Source: DATFQE01 sp963738205 (GTDB lineage: Bacteria > Actinomycetota > Thermoleophilia > Gaiellales > Gaiellaceae). Taken from it: DNA of 64,000 bases. The notes under the pieces are model-generated. The model ran no database searches and was not told where the DNA came from. It saw only the letters and a list, made by a program, of their open reading frames with translations. Location: assembly GCA_963738205.1 (NCBI GenBank), contig CAVTVQ010000008.1, positions 28,443 to 92,442 of the forward strand, read 5' to 3'. This document shows positions 33,231-41,148 of the stretch, one piece after another (position 1 is the first letter of the stretch; each line of letters begins with the position of its first letter). A program made the translations under genes and the position numbers.

Positions 33231-33776
33231 CTGCACGGAGTCATCTTCACCAGCTTCCGCGACTACCTGACCGAGGCGCACGGCAGCGAGTTCGCGCGTG
33301 AGGTGTTCGCGGACGAGCCGATCTACCTCCTGAGCGAGGCGTACCCGGACGAGCGGCTGCTTGCCCTGCTGGACCGGGCCGCGGCGGGCGCCGGGAAGGA
33401 CGTCGACGGCGTCCTCCACGAGTTCGGGGCTTTCACGGGCTCGACGACCTTCACGCGCCTGTACCCGGCCTTCTTCGCGGTCGCTCCCTCGGCGCGCGAC
33501 TTCTTCCTCACGGTCGAGACGCGCATCCACGAGCTGGTGCGGGCGACCATTCCGAACGCGCGCCCGCCCGAGCTGGCGGTGAGCGAGCTTGGAGACGACG
33601 GGGTGGCGATCGACTACAGCTCTCCTAGGCAGCTCTGCGTGCTCCTCCGTGGGCTCGCGGAGGGCACCGCCTCGCACTACGGCGAGACGGCTCGGATCGA
33701 CGAGGTCAGCTGCATGAAACGCGGCGACCCGCGCTGCAGGTTCGAGGTCCGACTCAGCCGGTCCGCCGTCGCCTGA
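33231..33776 (+). CDS. H-NOX heme-based gas sensor (stand-alone)
   Basis: A 181-residue H-NOX (HNOB) domain protein. The proximal heme ligand is His100 (RIHELVR). The heme-propionate motif Y-x-S-x-R is Tyr129, Ser131 and Arg133, at exactly the family spacing. The segment FTRLYPAFFAVAPSARDF matches the helix before the ligand. The position that is Tyr140 in O2-binding members is Leu138 here, which suggests an NO-type sensor. The true N-terminus LHGVIFTSFRDYLTEAHG begins at CTG 33231, just after an in-frame TAA. No ATG, GTG or TTG is available before residue 25, where GTG 33303 would cut off part of the fold. TAAGAT lies six bases before the CTG. Confidence 0.85.
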   Translation: MHGVIFTSFRDYLTEAHGSEFAREVFADEPIYLLSEAYPDERLLALLDRAAAGAGKDVDGVLHEFGAFTGSTTFTRLYPAFFAVAPSARDFFLTVETRIHELVRATIPNARPPELAVSELGDDGVAIDYSSPRQLCVLLRGLAEGTASHYGETARIDEVSCMKRGDPRCRFEVRLSRSAVA

Positions 33777-35166
33777 GCCGCCGCGCGTCTCCGACGCGGA
33801 GCGTGACGCCGTCGCCGTCGAGCCGCTCGAGCAGGAGCTGCGCGGTTCGGCGTGAGCCGCCAAGCAGGTCGCGGAAGCGGGCGAGTGTGATCGTCCCGTT
33901 CTGCTCGCACTCCGCCACCACGAGCGCGCGGGCCCGGTCGTACGCGGCGCGGTCGAGCGCGAAGCCGTCGCCGACGCGCACGAGGCGGCCCTCCTGCTCC
34001 AGCGCCGCGGCCGCGCGTGCGTCGGCGGTGCGGAAGAGCTCGCCACCCGCAAGATCGAGCGCTTCCTCGAGCGCCTTCAGTGCGTCGGGAGACGCCCGGG
34101 GCGGCTGTGGCTCGACGGCGGGGGCCCCTTCGGGCTCGGGCACGCCGCTGCGCCTGGGCGAGGGGTCGACGACGACGGCGCCGGCCACCGTCGTCCCCGC
34201 CCGGAGGATCACACGGTCGCCGGGCGCCGCCACGACAGGGTCGGCGAGGCGGAGCTGCACGGGCAGGCCCTCGCGCCGGACGACGCGCGCGGGTGTCTCG
34301 GTGGTGCCGTGGTGGACGTGGACGCGGGCCCCGTCGGCGAGCGGCTCGAGCTCGTCCAGCGTCACGTCGAGGCGGTAGCCGACCGCGTAGGCGCCCGGCT
34401 CCACCAGCGCTACGCCGCGGCTCAGCCGGTCGCGGTCGACGCCGGTGAGCGCGACCGCGACGCGCTGGCCCGCCCCCGCCCGCTCCACCGGACGGTCGTG
34501 GATCTCGACGCTGCGGACGCGGACGGTGCGGCCCGACGGCTCGACGGCGAGCTCGTCCCCGCCGCCGATCGAGCCCGACCACAGCGTGCCGGTGGCCACC
34601 GTGCCGATCCCGCGGAGCGTGAAGACGCGGTCGACGAACAGCCGCGTCGGGCCGTCTCGCCGCCGCCGCTCGACCACGCCCGCAGCGCGCGCCAAGGCCG
34701 CGCGAAGCTCGTCGAGCCCGGCGCCGGTCTTCGCGCTCACGGCCACGACCTCCGCGCCGGGGACGAGCTCACGCGCCTCCCCGACCGCGACCTCGACGGC
34801 GTCCGCGGCGACCGCGTCTGCCTTGGTCACGGCCACGACGCCGTCGCTCACACCGAGCAGGCGCAGGATCGCAAGGTGCTCGTGCGTCTGCGGCCGAGGG
34901 CCCTCACCGGCGTCGACGACGAGCAGGAAGAGGTCGATCCCGGTCGCCCCGGCCACCATCGTGCGGACGAACCGCTCGTGTCCGGGGACGTCGATCAGCG
35001 AGACGCTCGTCCCGTCACCCAGGTCGAGCGGTGCGTAGCCGAGCTCGATCGAGATGCCCCGCCGCTGCTCCTCGGGCAGCCGGTCTGTGTCCTTGCCGGT
35101 CAAGGCCCGCACGAGCCACGTCTTCCCGTGGTCGACGTGGCCGGCCGTGCCTACCGTGAGCGGCAT
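33754..35166 (-). CDS. selB: selenocysteine-specific elongation factor SelB
   Basis: GTPase of 470 residues that carries Sec-tRNA to the ribosome at recoded UGA. G1 GHVDHGKT is at 9-16, G3 DVPGH at 59-63 and G4 TKAD at 114-117. Two beta-barrel domains follow (VDRVFTLRGIGTVATGTL), then a linker and winged-helix C-terminus ending in RLRRRRTG. It is shorter than the roughly 600-residue enterobacterial form: only about two winged-helix units appear, matching the SECIS-binding end. The ATG at 35166 lies within the end of the methyltransferase gene (16-base overlap). The 3-prime end overlaps the convergent H-NOX gene by 23 bases. Confidence 0.93.
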   Translation of the reverse strand: MPLTVGTAGHVDHGKTWLVRALTGKDTDRLPEEQRRGISIELGYAPLDLGDGTSVSLIDVPGHERFVRTMVAGATGIDLFLLVVDAGEGPRPQTHEHLAILRLLGVSDGVVAVTKADAVAADAVEVAVGEARELVPGAEVVAVSAKTGAGLDELRAALARAAGVVERRRRDGPTRLFVDRVFTLRGIGTVATGTLWSGSIGGGDELAVEPSGRTVRVRSVEIHDRPVERAGAGQRVAVALTGVDRDRLSRGVALVEPGAYAVGYRLDVTLDELEPLADGARVHVHHGTTETPARVVRREGLPVQLRLADPVVAAPGDRVILRAGTTVAGAVVVDPSPRRSGVPEPEGAPAVEPQPPRASPDALKALEEALDLAGGELFRTADARAAAALEQEGRLVRVGDGFALDRAAYDRARALVVAECEQNGTITLARFRDLLGGSRRTAQLLLERLDGDGVTLRVGDARRLRRRRTG

Positions 35167-36113
35167 CGAGCCTCGATCAGGCCGTCCTGGATCCGCACTG
35201 GCTCGAACCCCGCGCCTGCGAGCAGCGACCGCCACTGGGTCTCGTCGCGCTCTCGTCCCGCGAACAGCGTCAGCATCAGCAGGTCGAGCCACTTGGCGCC
35301 GTGCGGCTCGTTCCCGGGCGGGATGACCGCGTCGACGATCAGCATGCGCGCGTCCGGAGGCGCGTGCTCGCCGATCGTCCGCAGGATGGCGCCCGCGCGC
35401 TCGTCGTCCCAGTCGTGGAGGATCGTGCCCAGCACGTAGACGTCGCCCTGCGGGACGCGGTCGAAGAAGTCGCCGGCCACGAACTCGATTCCCGCCGCGC
35501 CGAGCATCGCCTCGTCGCGATTCGTCTCGGGTAGGTCGAACACGACGCCGCTGAGCCCCGGCCGCCGACGGATCAGCTCGACGAGCAGCGAGCCGTTCCC
35601 GCCGCCCACGTCGACGACGGTCTCGTCGCCGCGCCACTCGAGCGCGGCCAGCCGCTCGACTCGGCCCTCCCAGCCCTGCACCATCGCGCGGTCGAAGGAG
35701 GCGCGCTCCTCTGGGTGCTCGCTCAGCCAGTGCCAGAACTGGTCGCCGAACGTGCGTGCGAACGTCGGCTCACCCGACGCGTCCAGCTCGGTGACAGCCC
35801 GAAGCCAGATTCCGCCGAAGAGATGGGCGAAGTCGCCCCAGCCGCTGTCGGGCAGAAGCCCTTCCGACGCGGGCGTGTTGCGGAACACGCCGGGCGCCTC
35901 CTCGGCGAAGACGCCCTCGCTGGCGAGCGCACGCAGGATGCGGTGCAGGGTGTCGGGGTCGGCGCCGACCTCGGTCGCGACCTCCTCGACCGGGCGCGGG
36001 CCGCCGGCGAGAGCCTGCGCGACTCCGAGATCGGCGGCCACGGCGAGCGCCCGCGCGGCGAGGCCGCCCCGCATCACGTCCCACAGTCCCACCCCCGACG
36101 CGCGGATCGTCAT
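35151..36113 (-). CDS. SAM-dependent O-methyltransferase-like protein between selA and selB
   Basis: A 320-residue methyltransferase of the Methyltransf_2 type. The N-terminal dimerisation/winged-helix part includes LAARALAVAADLGVAQAL and DPDTLHRILRALASEGVF. The SAM site reads VVDVGGGNGSLLVELIRRRP. The post-motif ILHDWDDERAGAILRTI contains the His-Asp pair typical of the catalytic base in these O-methyltransferases. The ATG overlaps the selA stop (ATGA), and its end overlaps the selB start by 16 bases, so it is translated as part of a sel operon. The substrate is unknown; a link to selenium metabolism is suggested by position only. Confidence 0.85.
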   Translation of the reverse strand: MTIRASGVGLWDVMRGGLAARALAVAADLGVAQALAGGPRPVEEVATEVGADPDTLHRILRALASEGVFAEEAPGVFRNTPASEGLLPDSGWGDFAHLFGGIWLRAVTELDASGEPTFARTFGDQFWHWLSEHPEERASFDRAMVQGWEGRVERLAALEWRGDETVVDVGGGNGSLLVELIRRRPGLSGVVFDLPETNRDEAMLGAAGIEFVAGDFFDRVPQGDVYVLGTILHDWDDERAGAILRTIGEHAPPDARMLIVDAVIPPGNEPHGAKWLDLLMLTLFAGRERDETQWRSLLAGAGFEPVRIQDGLIEARCRSR

Positions 36114-37423
36114 CCGCGCGCGCGGGCGACGGCCTCGGCGACCTCGTCCGCTTCGGCGTCGGTCAGCGTGCGGCAGTCGAGCAAGGTACGGCCGTCGCGG
36201 ACGATCGCGACGACGGGCGGGTCGCCTGCCCGCAGCGGAGCGGCCAGGGACTCTTCGACCGCGCAGGCGAAACTCGGCAACTCGGCCAGCGGGAGTGCGC
36301 CGCCGCCGACGCGTGCGACCGTCTCTTCGACCGCGCCGCCGACCGCCCCGGCGAGCCGGGCCGCGCGGGCGCGCACGGCGTCCGCCGGCTCGTCGAGCAT
36401 GCGCAGGACCGGGATCTCGGCGTGGGCCCGCTCCGGCTGGAGGTAGAGCGCGAGCGTTCCCTCGAGTGCCGCCAGCGTCAGCTTGTCCGCGCGCAGCGCG
36501 CGCTGCAGCGGGTGTCGGCGCAGGCGCTCGACCAGGTCGGCGCGGCCGACGACGATGCCGGCTTGCGGCCCGCCGAGCAGCTTGTCGCCCGAGAAGCAGA
36601 CGAGGTCGGCTCCGGCCTCGAGGCTGTCGCGGGCCGAGGGCTCGTCGGCAAGTAACACAGTGTTACTTGTCAGGAGAACGCCGGAGCCAAGGTCGTCCAC
36701 GAGCGGTAGCCCGGCTCTCCGGGCCACGGCCGCAAGGGCCTCCGTGGTCGCCCGCTCGGTGAAGCCGACGACGCGGAAGTTCGACTGGTGCACGCGCAGG
36801 AGGACCGCCGTCTCCGGCCCGATCGCCGCCTCGTAGTCCGCGGCCCGGGTGCGGTTCGTGGTCCCGACCTCGACCAGGCGGGCGCCCGAACGAGCGAGGA
36901 CGTCGGGGATGCGGAACCCGTCACCGATCTCGATCAGCTCGCCGCGCGAGACGAGCACCTCGCGCCCCTCTGCGAGGGCGGCGAGCGCGAGCATGACCGC
37001 AGCCGCGTTGTTGTTGACGACCAGCGCGGCTTCGGCGCCCGTCAGCCGGCGGAGGAGGCCGGCGAGGTGGTGCTGCCGCGAGCCGCGGCCGCCTTCGCCG
37101 AGGTCGTACTCGAGGTTCGAGTACGAGCCGCCGACTTCGGCCGCGCGCGCCAGCGCGCTCTCGGCCAGCGGCGCGCGCCCGAGGTTCGTGTGGACGATCA
37201 CGCCGGTCGCGTTCAGGACCTTCCGCAGCTTCGGTCGAACGGCCGCATCCAGCTCGGCCAAGGCCCGCGCGCCGAGGTCGCCGGGGTCGTGGCCGGCCTG
37301 GATCTCCTCACGCGCCCGAGCGAGCGCGGACCGGGCGGCGTCGACCGCCAGGGCGTGCGGTGCGCCCCGCAGGCGCTCATGGCCCGCGAGCTCGTCCACC
37401 GACGGCAAATCCCTGAGCTGCAC
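36110..37423 (-). CDS. selA: L-seryl-tRNA(Sec) selenium transferase
   Basis: PLP enzyme of 437 residues that turns Ser-tRNA(Sec) into Sec-tRNA(Sec) with selenophosphate. NATGVIVHTNLGRAPL, EYDLGEGGRGSR, VVNNNAAAVMLAL and the PLP Lys281 in CFSGDKLLGGPQAG are all canonical. Residues 252-258 (TSNTVLL) replace the usual loop after GSG and are encoded by AT-rich codons, including TTA, that form a perfect palindrome (separate entry). The GTG start at 37423 follows TACACT by nine bases. selD is not in the window. Confidence 0.95.
   Translation of the reverse strand: MQLRDLPSVDELAGHERLRGAPHALAVDAARSALARAREEIQAGHDPGDLGARALAELDAAVRPKLRKVLNATGVIVHTNLGRAPLAESALARAAEVGGSYSNLEYDLGEGGRGSRQHHLAGLLRRLTGAEAALVVNNNAAAVMLALAALAEGREVLVSRGELIEIGDGFRIPDVLARSGARLVEVGTTNRTRAADYEAAIGPETAVLLRVHQSNFRVVGFTERATTEALAAVARRAGLPLVDDLGSGVLLTSNTVLLADEPSARDSLEAGADLVCFSGDKLLGGPQAGIVVGRADLVERLRRHPLQRALRADKLTLAALEGTLALYLQPERAHAEIPVLRMLDEPADAVRARAARLAGAVGGAVEETVARVGGGALPLAELPSFACAVEESLAAPLRAGDPPVVAIVRDGRTLLDCRTLTDAEADEVAEAVARARG
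36649..36669. repeat. perfect 21-base palindrome inside selA
   Basis: Ten-base arms CAAGTAACAC and GTGTTACTTG meet around one central base. The site is much more AT-rich than the surrounding selA sequence and encodes the unusual residues TSNTVLL. The shape resembles a TetR-family operator; this is inference. Confidence 0.6.
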
Positions 37424-37490
37424 CGCAGAGTGAGTGTACGGCTCACCTCGATCCGGTTCGAAAGTGAGATTCGGGGTAGGTGCGCAGGCG

Positions 37491-37768
37491 ATGCGTCAGC
37501 TCCGCTACGGCCGCGCCCCGATCGAGATCCGGGCCGAGCAGGACGACCGCCACTTCCGCCTGACCGTCGAGGACGAGGGTGAAGGCGTCCCCGAGGAGCT
37601 CGTCCCGCTGCTGTTCCGACGCTTCGCGCGCGGGAACGGAGCCGAGGGCTCCGGCCTCGGCCTTGCGATCGCGCAGTCGTATGCCCAGGCCAACGGGGTC
37701 AGATCCTCTACACCAACGACCGCGGTGCGCGCTTCCAGCTCGTGCTGCCGGCGCGCCGGTTGAAGTAG
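37491..37768 (+). pseudogene. histidine kinase ATPase-domain fragment, truncated and frameshifted
   Basis: Only the ATP-binding end of a sensor kinase remains. From ATG 37491 it begins inside the N box (QLRYGRAPIEIRAEQ), continues through the G1 box VEDEGEGVP and F box LFRRFARG to the G2 box GSGLGLAIAQSYAQANG. Near 37695-37698, in a GGGG run, one base seems missing. The rest (QILYTNDRGARFQLVLPARR) is read in another frame to TAG at 37766. No sensor or His-phosphorylation domain lies upstream, where selA begins on the other strand. It is best read as a decaying remnant left beside the sel locus. Confidence 0.75.
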
Positions 37769-37771
37769 CGC

Positions 37772-38683
37772 TCAGGAGGCGGTGTCGAGCGCCGGGCGGC
37801 GCTGCGTCTCGCGCGCCCGCCCGGGTCGCGTCGCAAGGATCGAGCCCGCGAGTACGAGCACGAAGCCGATGCCCATGCCGAGCGTGAAGTGCTCGTCCAG
37901 GATGGCCACGCCGAGCACCGCTGCCACCGCCGGGTTCACGTACGTGATCACCGTCGCGCGCACGGGACCGGCCTCCGCGATCAGCGCGAAGAAGAGCAGG
38001 AACGCGACGGCCGTGCAGACCACGGCCAGCGTGACCACGGCACCGACGGCCGTTGCCGAAGCCGTTGCGTCGTAGCCGCTGAGGGCCGCGATCGGGACGT
38101 ACACGACGGCCGTGACCGCGAGCGACGCGGCGATCACGCCGAGCGCCGGCAGGCCTGCGAGCCAGCGTTGGAGGATGACCGGCCCGACCGCATAGCAGAC
38201 CGCGACGAGCCCGATCTCGGCGAGCGGCACGAAGCTCGCGCCCTCGAGGTTGACGCCGACGATCGCGGCCACCCCGACGAGGCCCAGCAGCAGGCCGGTC
38301 CCGCTCTGGAGGCTCAACCGCTCGCCGCTCGAGCTCGACAGGGCGATCACCGTCCCGACGAGCGGCACCGCCGCGATCAGCAGGGCGGTGAGCGAGCTCG
38401 TGATCTCGGTCTCCGCGGCGCCGAGCAACACCCACGGGATTGCGATCTCGATCGCCGCGAAGGCGAGCACCGGCACCCAGAAGGGCAGCAGCGGTCGCAG
38501 CTCGTGCCTGAAAGCCGCGATCGGCATCAGGAGCGCGGCGGCGATCCCGGTGCGAGCGAGCACGAGCACCGCGGGGCTCATGTCCTCGACGGCCACCTTG
38601 ATCAGCAGGTAGGGGATTCCCCAGATCACGCACATCGAGGCGAACAACAGCCAACCGCGCCGCGTCATCGAGCCCGCCTGCAT
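37772..38683 (-). CDS. EamA/DMT-family drug/metabolite exporter
   Basis: A 303-residue permease with ten predicted membrane segments in two EamA repeats. The first begins MTRRGWLLFASMCVIWGIPYL with the LIKVAVEDMSPAVLVLART pattern. The second repeat starts near GLVAVCYAVGPVILQRWLAG. The C-terminus ALLAV-like segment (NPAVAAVLGVAILDEHFTLGM) is typical of the family. The ATG at 38683 is seven bases from TAGCGT, so a leaderless transcript is likely; ATG 38668 is an alternative. The substrate cannot be inferred. Confidence 0.85.
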   Translation of the reverse strand: MQAGSMTRRGWLLFASMCVIWGIPYLLIKVAVEDMSPAVLVLARTGIAAALLMPIAAFRHELRPLLPFWVPVLAFAAIEIAIPWVLLGAAETEITSSLTALLIAAVPLVGTVIALSSSSGERLSLQSGTGLLLGLVGVAAIVGVNLEGASFVPLAEIGLVAVCYAVGPVILQRWLAGLPALGVIAASLAVTAVVYVPIAALSGYDATASATAVGAVVTLAVVCTAVAFLLFFALIAEAGPVRATVITYVNPAVAAVLGVAILDEHFTLGMGIGFVLVLAGSILATRPGRARETQRRPALDTAS

Positions 38684-38760
38684 GGCCCCCACGCTAGGCG
38701 CAGAAGCCCCGTCCCCGCCAGCAGGATTCGTGCTCGCGGCGATCAGTGGCTCGGATGGAC

Positions 38761-39468
38761 TTACTGCGCGTCGGCCTTGATCGGACTCGTCGGGACCTCG
38801 CCGTAGCGGTCGCGATGGCAGTTCAGCACGATCCGCACCGCTTCGTCGGTGTCGTCGGTGAGGAAGAGCAGTCGCTCGTCCTCCGGTGCGATCAGGCCGG
38901 CGCCGAGCACCTCGTCGGAGATCCAGTCGTTCACGAGGCCGCGCCAGAACCCCTCGTCGACGAGGACGACCGGGAAGTTCAGCACCTTGCTCGTCTGGAT
39001 CAGCGTCAGCGCTTCGAACAGCTCGTCGAGCGTTCCGAAGCCGCCGGGGAAGATCACAAAGCCCTCGGCGGCCTTCACGAACATCGTCTTCCGCGCGTAG
39101 AAGTGCTGGAAGGTGACGACGATGTCGCAGTATTGGTTGTGGTGCTGCTCGTGGGGAAGGTCGATGTTGAAGCCGACCGAGAGCCCGCCGCCCTCCTTCG
39201 CGCCGCGGTTGGCGGCCTCCATCACGCCCGGACCGCCGCCGGTGACGACGGCGAAGCCGGACTCTGCGAACTTGCGCGCGACGCCGCGTGCCGCCTCGTA
39301 CCAGGGGCTCCCGGGCCTTATACGCGCCGAGCCGAAGATCGACACCGCGGGCCGGTCGATCCTGTCGACCGCCTCGAAGCCGCGCCTGAACTCCTCGGCG
39401 ATCGCCGCCACGTGCCGGTCGAGATCCGCGTCCTCGCGCCGCTCGTCGAGGATCCGCCGGTCTTCCAA
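38761..39468 (-). CDS. LOG-family (TIGR00730-type) Rossmann-fold protein
   Basis: A 235-residue protein of the LOG/lysine-decarboxylase-like family, whose members hydrolyse nucleoside monophosphates such as cytokinin ribotides. The family motifs VVTGGGPGVMEAANRGAKEG and FPGGFGTLDELFEALT are both intact. The TTG start at 39468 lies three bases after the stop of the upstream membrane protease, so they form one operon. The actual substrate in bacteria of this kind is usually unknown. Confidence 0.87.
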   Translation of the reverse strand: MEDRRILDERREDADLDRHVAAIAEEFRRGFEAVDRIDRPAVSIFGSARIRPGSPWYEAARGVARKFAESGFAVVTGGGPGVMEAANRGAKEGGGLSVGFNIDLPHEQHHNQYCDIVVTFQHFYARKTMFVKAAEGFVIFPGGFGTLDELFEALTLIQTSKVLNFPVVLVDEGFWRGLVNDWISDEVLGAGLIAPEDERLLFLTDDTDEAVRIVLNCHRDRYGEVPTSPIKADAQ

Positions 39469-39471
39469 GCG

Positions 39472-40305
39472 CTAGAGGTTGCGCTCGATGTGCGACGCGG
39501 TCATCGCCACGCCGAGCGCGGCCGCGAGCCCGACGTAAACGACGGCGACGGCGACGCGCTGCCAGGGGGCGATCGAGTAGTACCCGCGGTACTCCGGGTT
39601 GTCGCGGCCGCGCCAGCGGTTCCAGAGCTCGAAGGCGCTGATGGCGAGGATCAGGATCAGGATGGGGTTGGGCGCAATCACCGTCAGCGCGCCGAGCCCT
39701 ATGAGGCCCACGAGCCAGATCGCGGGGTGGATCGCGGCGACGGCGCGGCCGCCGTCGAGCGGCACGATCGGCAGCAGGTTGAACAGGTTCAGGAAGAAGC
39801 CGGTGAACGCGAGTGCGATCAGCAGGTTGTTGTCCGTCGCCTCGCCGTACCACCAGACCGCGGCGGCCCCGAGGCTGCCGACGATCGGGCCGGCGAGCGC
39901 GATCTGCGCCTCGCGCCAGGCGTTCTGCGGGTTCTGCTTGAGCAGAATGGCCGCGCCGAGGAACGGGATGAACACCGGCGCGCTGACCGGCAGGCCCTGG
40001 CGCTTCGCCTCGAGCGCGTGGCCCAGCTCGTGCACGAGCAAGAGGACGACGAAGCCGAACGCGAACTTCCAGCCCCAGAGCAGCGAGTAGGCCAAAACCG
40101 ACACCAGCATCGTCCCCGCCGTGGTGAAGACCTTGAGCTTGAAGATCGCGAAGAGGACGAACTTGAACTTCGCCAGGAACGCGCCGACGACGATCAGCGG
40201 CGCGGCAAGCTTGCGCAGGAGGCGGAACCTCGGCTCGGGCCGGACCGGCCCGAGTTCGTACGGCGGAAACTCGCGCGCCTCGTGCTCTGGCGTGATCTGG
40301 CTCAC
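39472..40305 (-). CDS. site-2 protease family (M50) membrane metalloprotease
   Basis: A 277-residue integral membrane protease. The zinc-binding motif HELGH is at 92-96 in a hydrophobic segment. The third ligand is supplied by NLLPIVPLDGGR further on, the standard M50 pattern. A proline-rich cytosolic N-terminus precedes about six membrane segments. There is no PDZ domain, as in the FtsH-like simple branch of the family. The GTG start lies six bases after TACGAT on the minus strand (leaderless pattern). It is co-transcribed with the LOG-family gene. Confidence 0.88.
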   Translation of the reverse strand: MSQITPEHEAREFPPYELGPVRPEPRFRLLRKLAAPLIVVGAFLAKFKFVLFAIFKLKVFTTAGTMLVSVLAYSLLWGWKFAFGFVVLLLVHELGHALEAKRQGLPVSAPVFIPFLGAAILLKQNPQNAWREAQIALAGPIVGSLGAAAVWWYGEATDNNLLIALAFTGFFLNLFNLLPIVPLDGGRAVAAIHPAIWLVGLIGLGALTVIAPNPILILILAISAFELWNRWRGRDNPEYRGYYSIAPWQRVAVAVVYVGLAAALGVAMTASHIERNL

Positions 40306-40423
40306 GGGCTCATCGTAGCTTTGTGCCGGCTCTGTGCCGGTTCCGTGTCAAGCCGCTGCGGCGGGGCCTCGTGGGCGGTACTCGATAGGCCATCCCTGTC
40401 CCGCCTACCCCAGGAGGATGGCC

Positions 40424-41140
40424 TTGAACCGAACGATTCCCCTCGCGCTCGCAGCGCTCCTCGTCGTGCTGCTCGCGGCCGGCCCCGCCGGCCGCGCCGC
40501 AGGACGGACCGTCGCCAGCTTCGCCAAGAACGCCGGGGCCGTGAACGGCATCCGGGCCTCGCGCAAGGCCACTGCGGGTCGCCTTGTGCCGCTCGGCCGG
40601 AACGGCAAGTTCCCCGCGTCCGTCGTGCCCGTCGCGCGCGGCGCCCGAGGGCAGGACGGTGCCCAGGGGCCACGAGGTGCCGACGGAGCCCGCGGACCTG
40701 CAGGCCCCGGCGGTGCGCCCGGTCCGACGGGTCCCGCCGGTTCCCCCGGACCGCCGGCGCTGCGGATCAACTTCGACGTGCCGGCGAACACGGCGACGAC
40801 GCAGCTCCTCCAGCTGGGTGGGTTCGTGCTGCGCGGCGCCTGCAGCGCCGCCGGCGACCTCTCGGTCGAGGCGAGCTCGACGGCGAACAACGCCAAGGCC
40901 TCGGCTTTCCTCGTCGCCGACAACCCCGCCAACGTGGCGGCCTACAGCGAGGACGACGACCTCGACGTGACCGACTCGTTCGACTTCCTCGGCTCGAGCG
41001 ACGACGACGTCGCCGGAACGCTCGTCTACCGAGCGCCCGCCGGCGCGGCGTACGTGTCCGTATCGTTCGTGGCCGAGCAGGTCTCGGTGAGCGGCGCCAA
41101 CCGCTGCATCTTCGGCGGGACGGCGGTCGTGGCGCCGTAG
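40424..41140 (+). CDS. secreted collagen-like protein
   Basis: A 238-residue secreted protein. I start at TTG 40424 because AGGAGG lies exactly six bases upstream; ATG 40418 would abut the ribosome site. The signal peptide (IPLALAALLVVLLAAG) is followed by a linker with FAKNAGAVNGIRASRKATAG. A collagen-like Gly-X-Y stretch (GPRGADGARGPAGPGGAPGP) runs over about residues 85-115. The C-terminal globular domain has two Cys that could pair (RGACSAAG, NRCIFGG). Such proteins are common surface proteins in some actinobacterial lineages; function unknown. It is convergent with an M29-type peptidase, with eight bases between the stops. Confidence 0.8.
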   Translation: MNRTIPLALAALLVVLLAAGPAGRAAGRTVASFAKNAGAVNGIRASRKATAGRLVPLGRNGKFPASVVPVARGARGQDGAQGPRGADGARGPAGPGGAPGPTGPAGSPGPPALRINFDVPANTATTQLLQLGGFVLRGACSAAGDLSVEASSTANNAKASAFLVADNPANVAAYSEDDDLDVTDSFDFLGSSDDDVAGTLVYRAPAGAAYVSVSFVAEQVSVSGANRCIFGGTAVVAP

Positions 41141-41148
41141 CGCTCGAA

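Noticed and set aside
40320..40350. Two nearby TGTGCCGG direct repeats
   Set aside because: Only two short copies in GC-rich DNA, with no further units and no CRISPR-like spacing.
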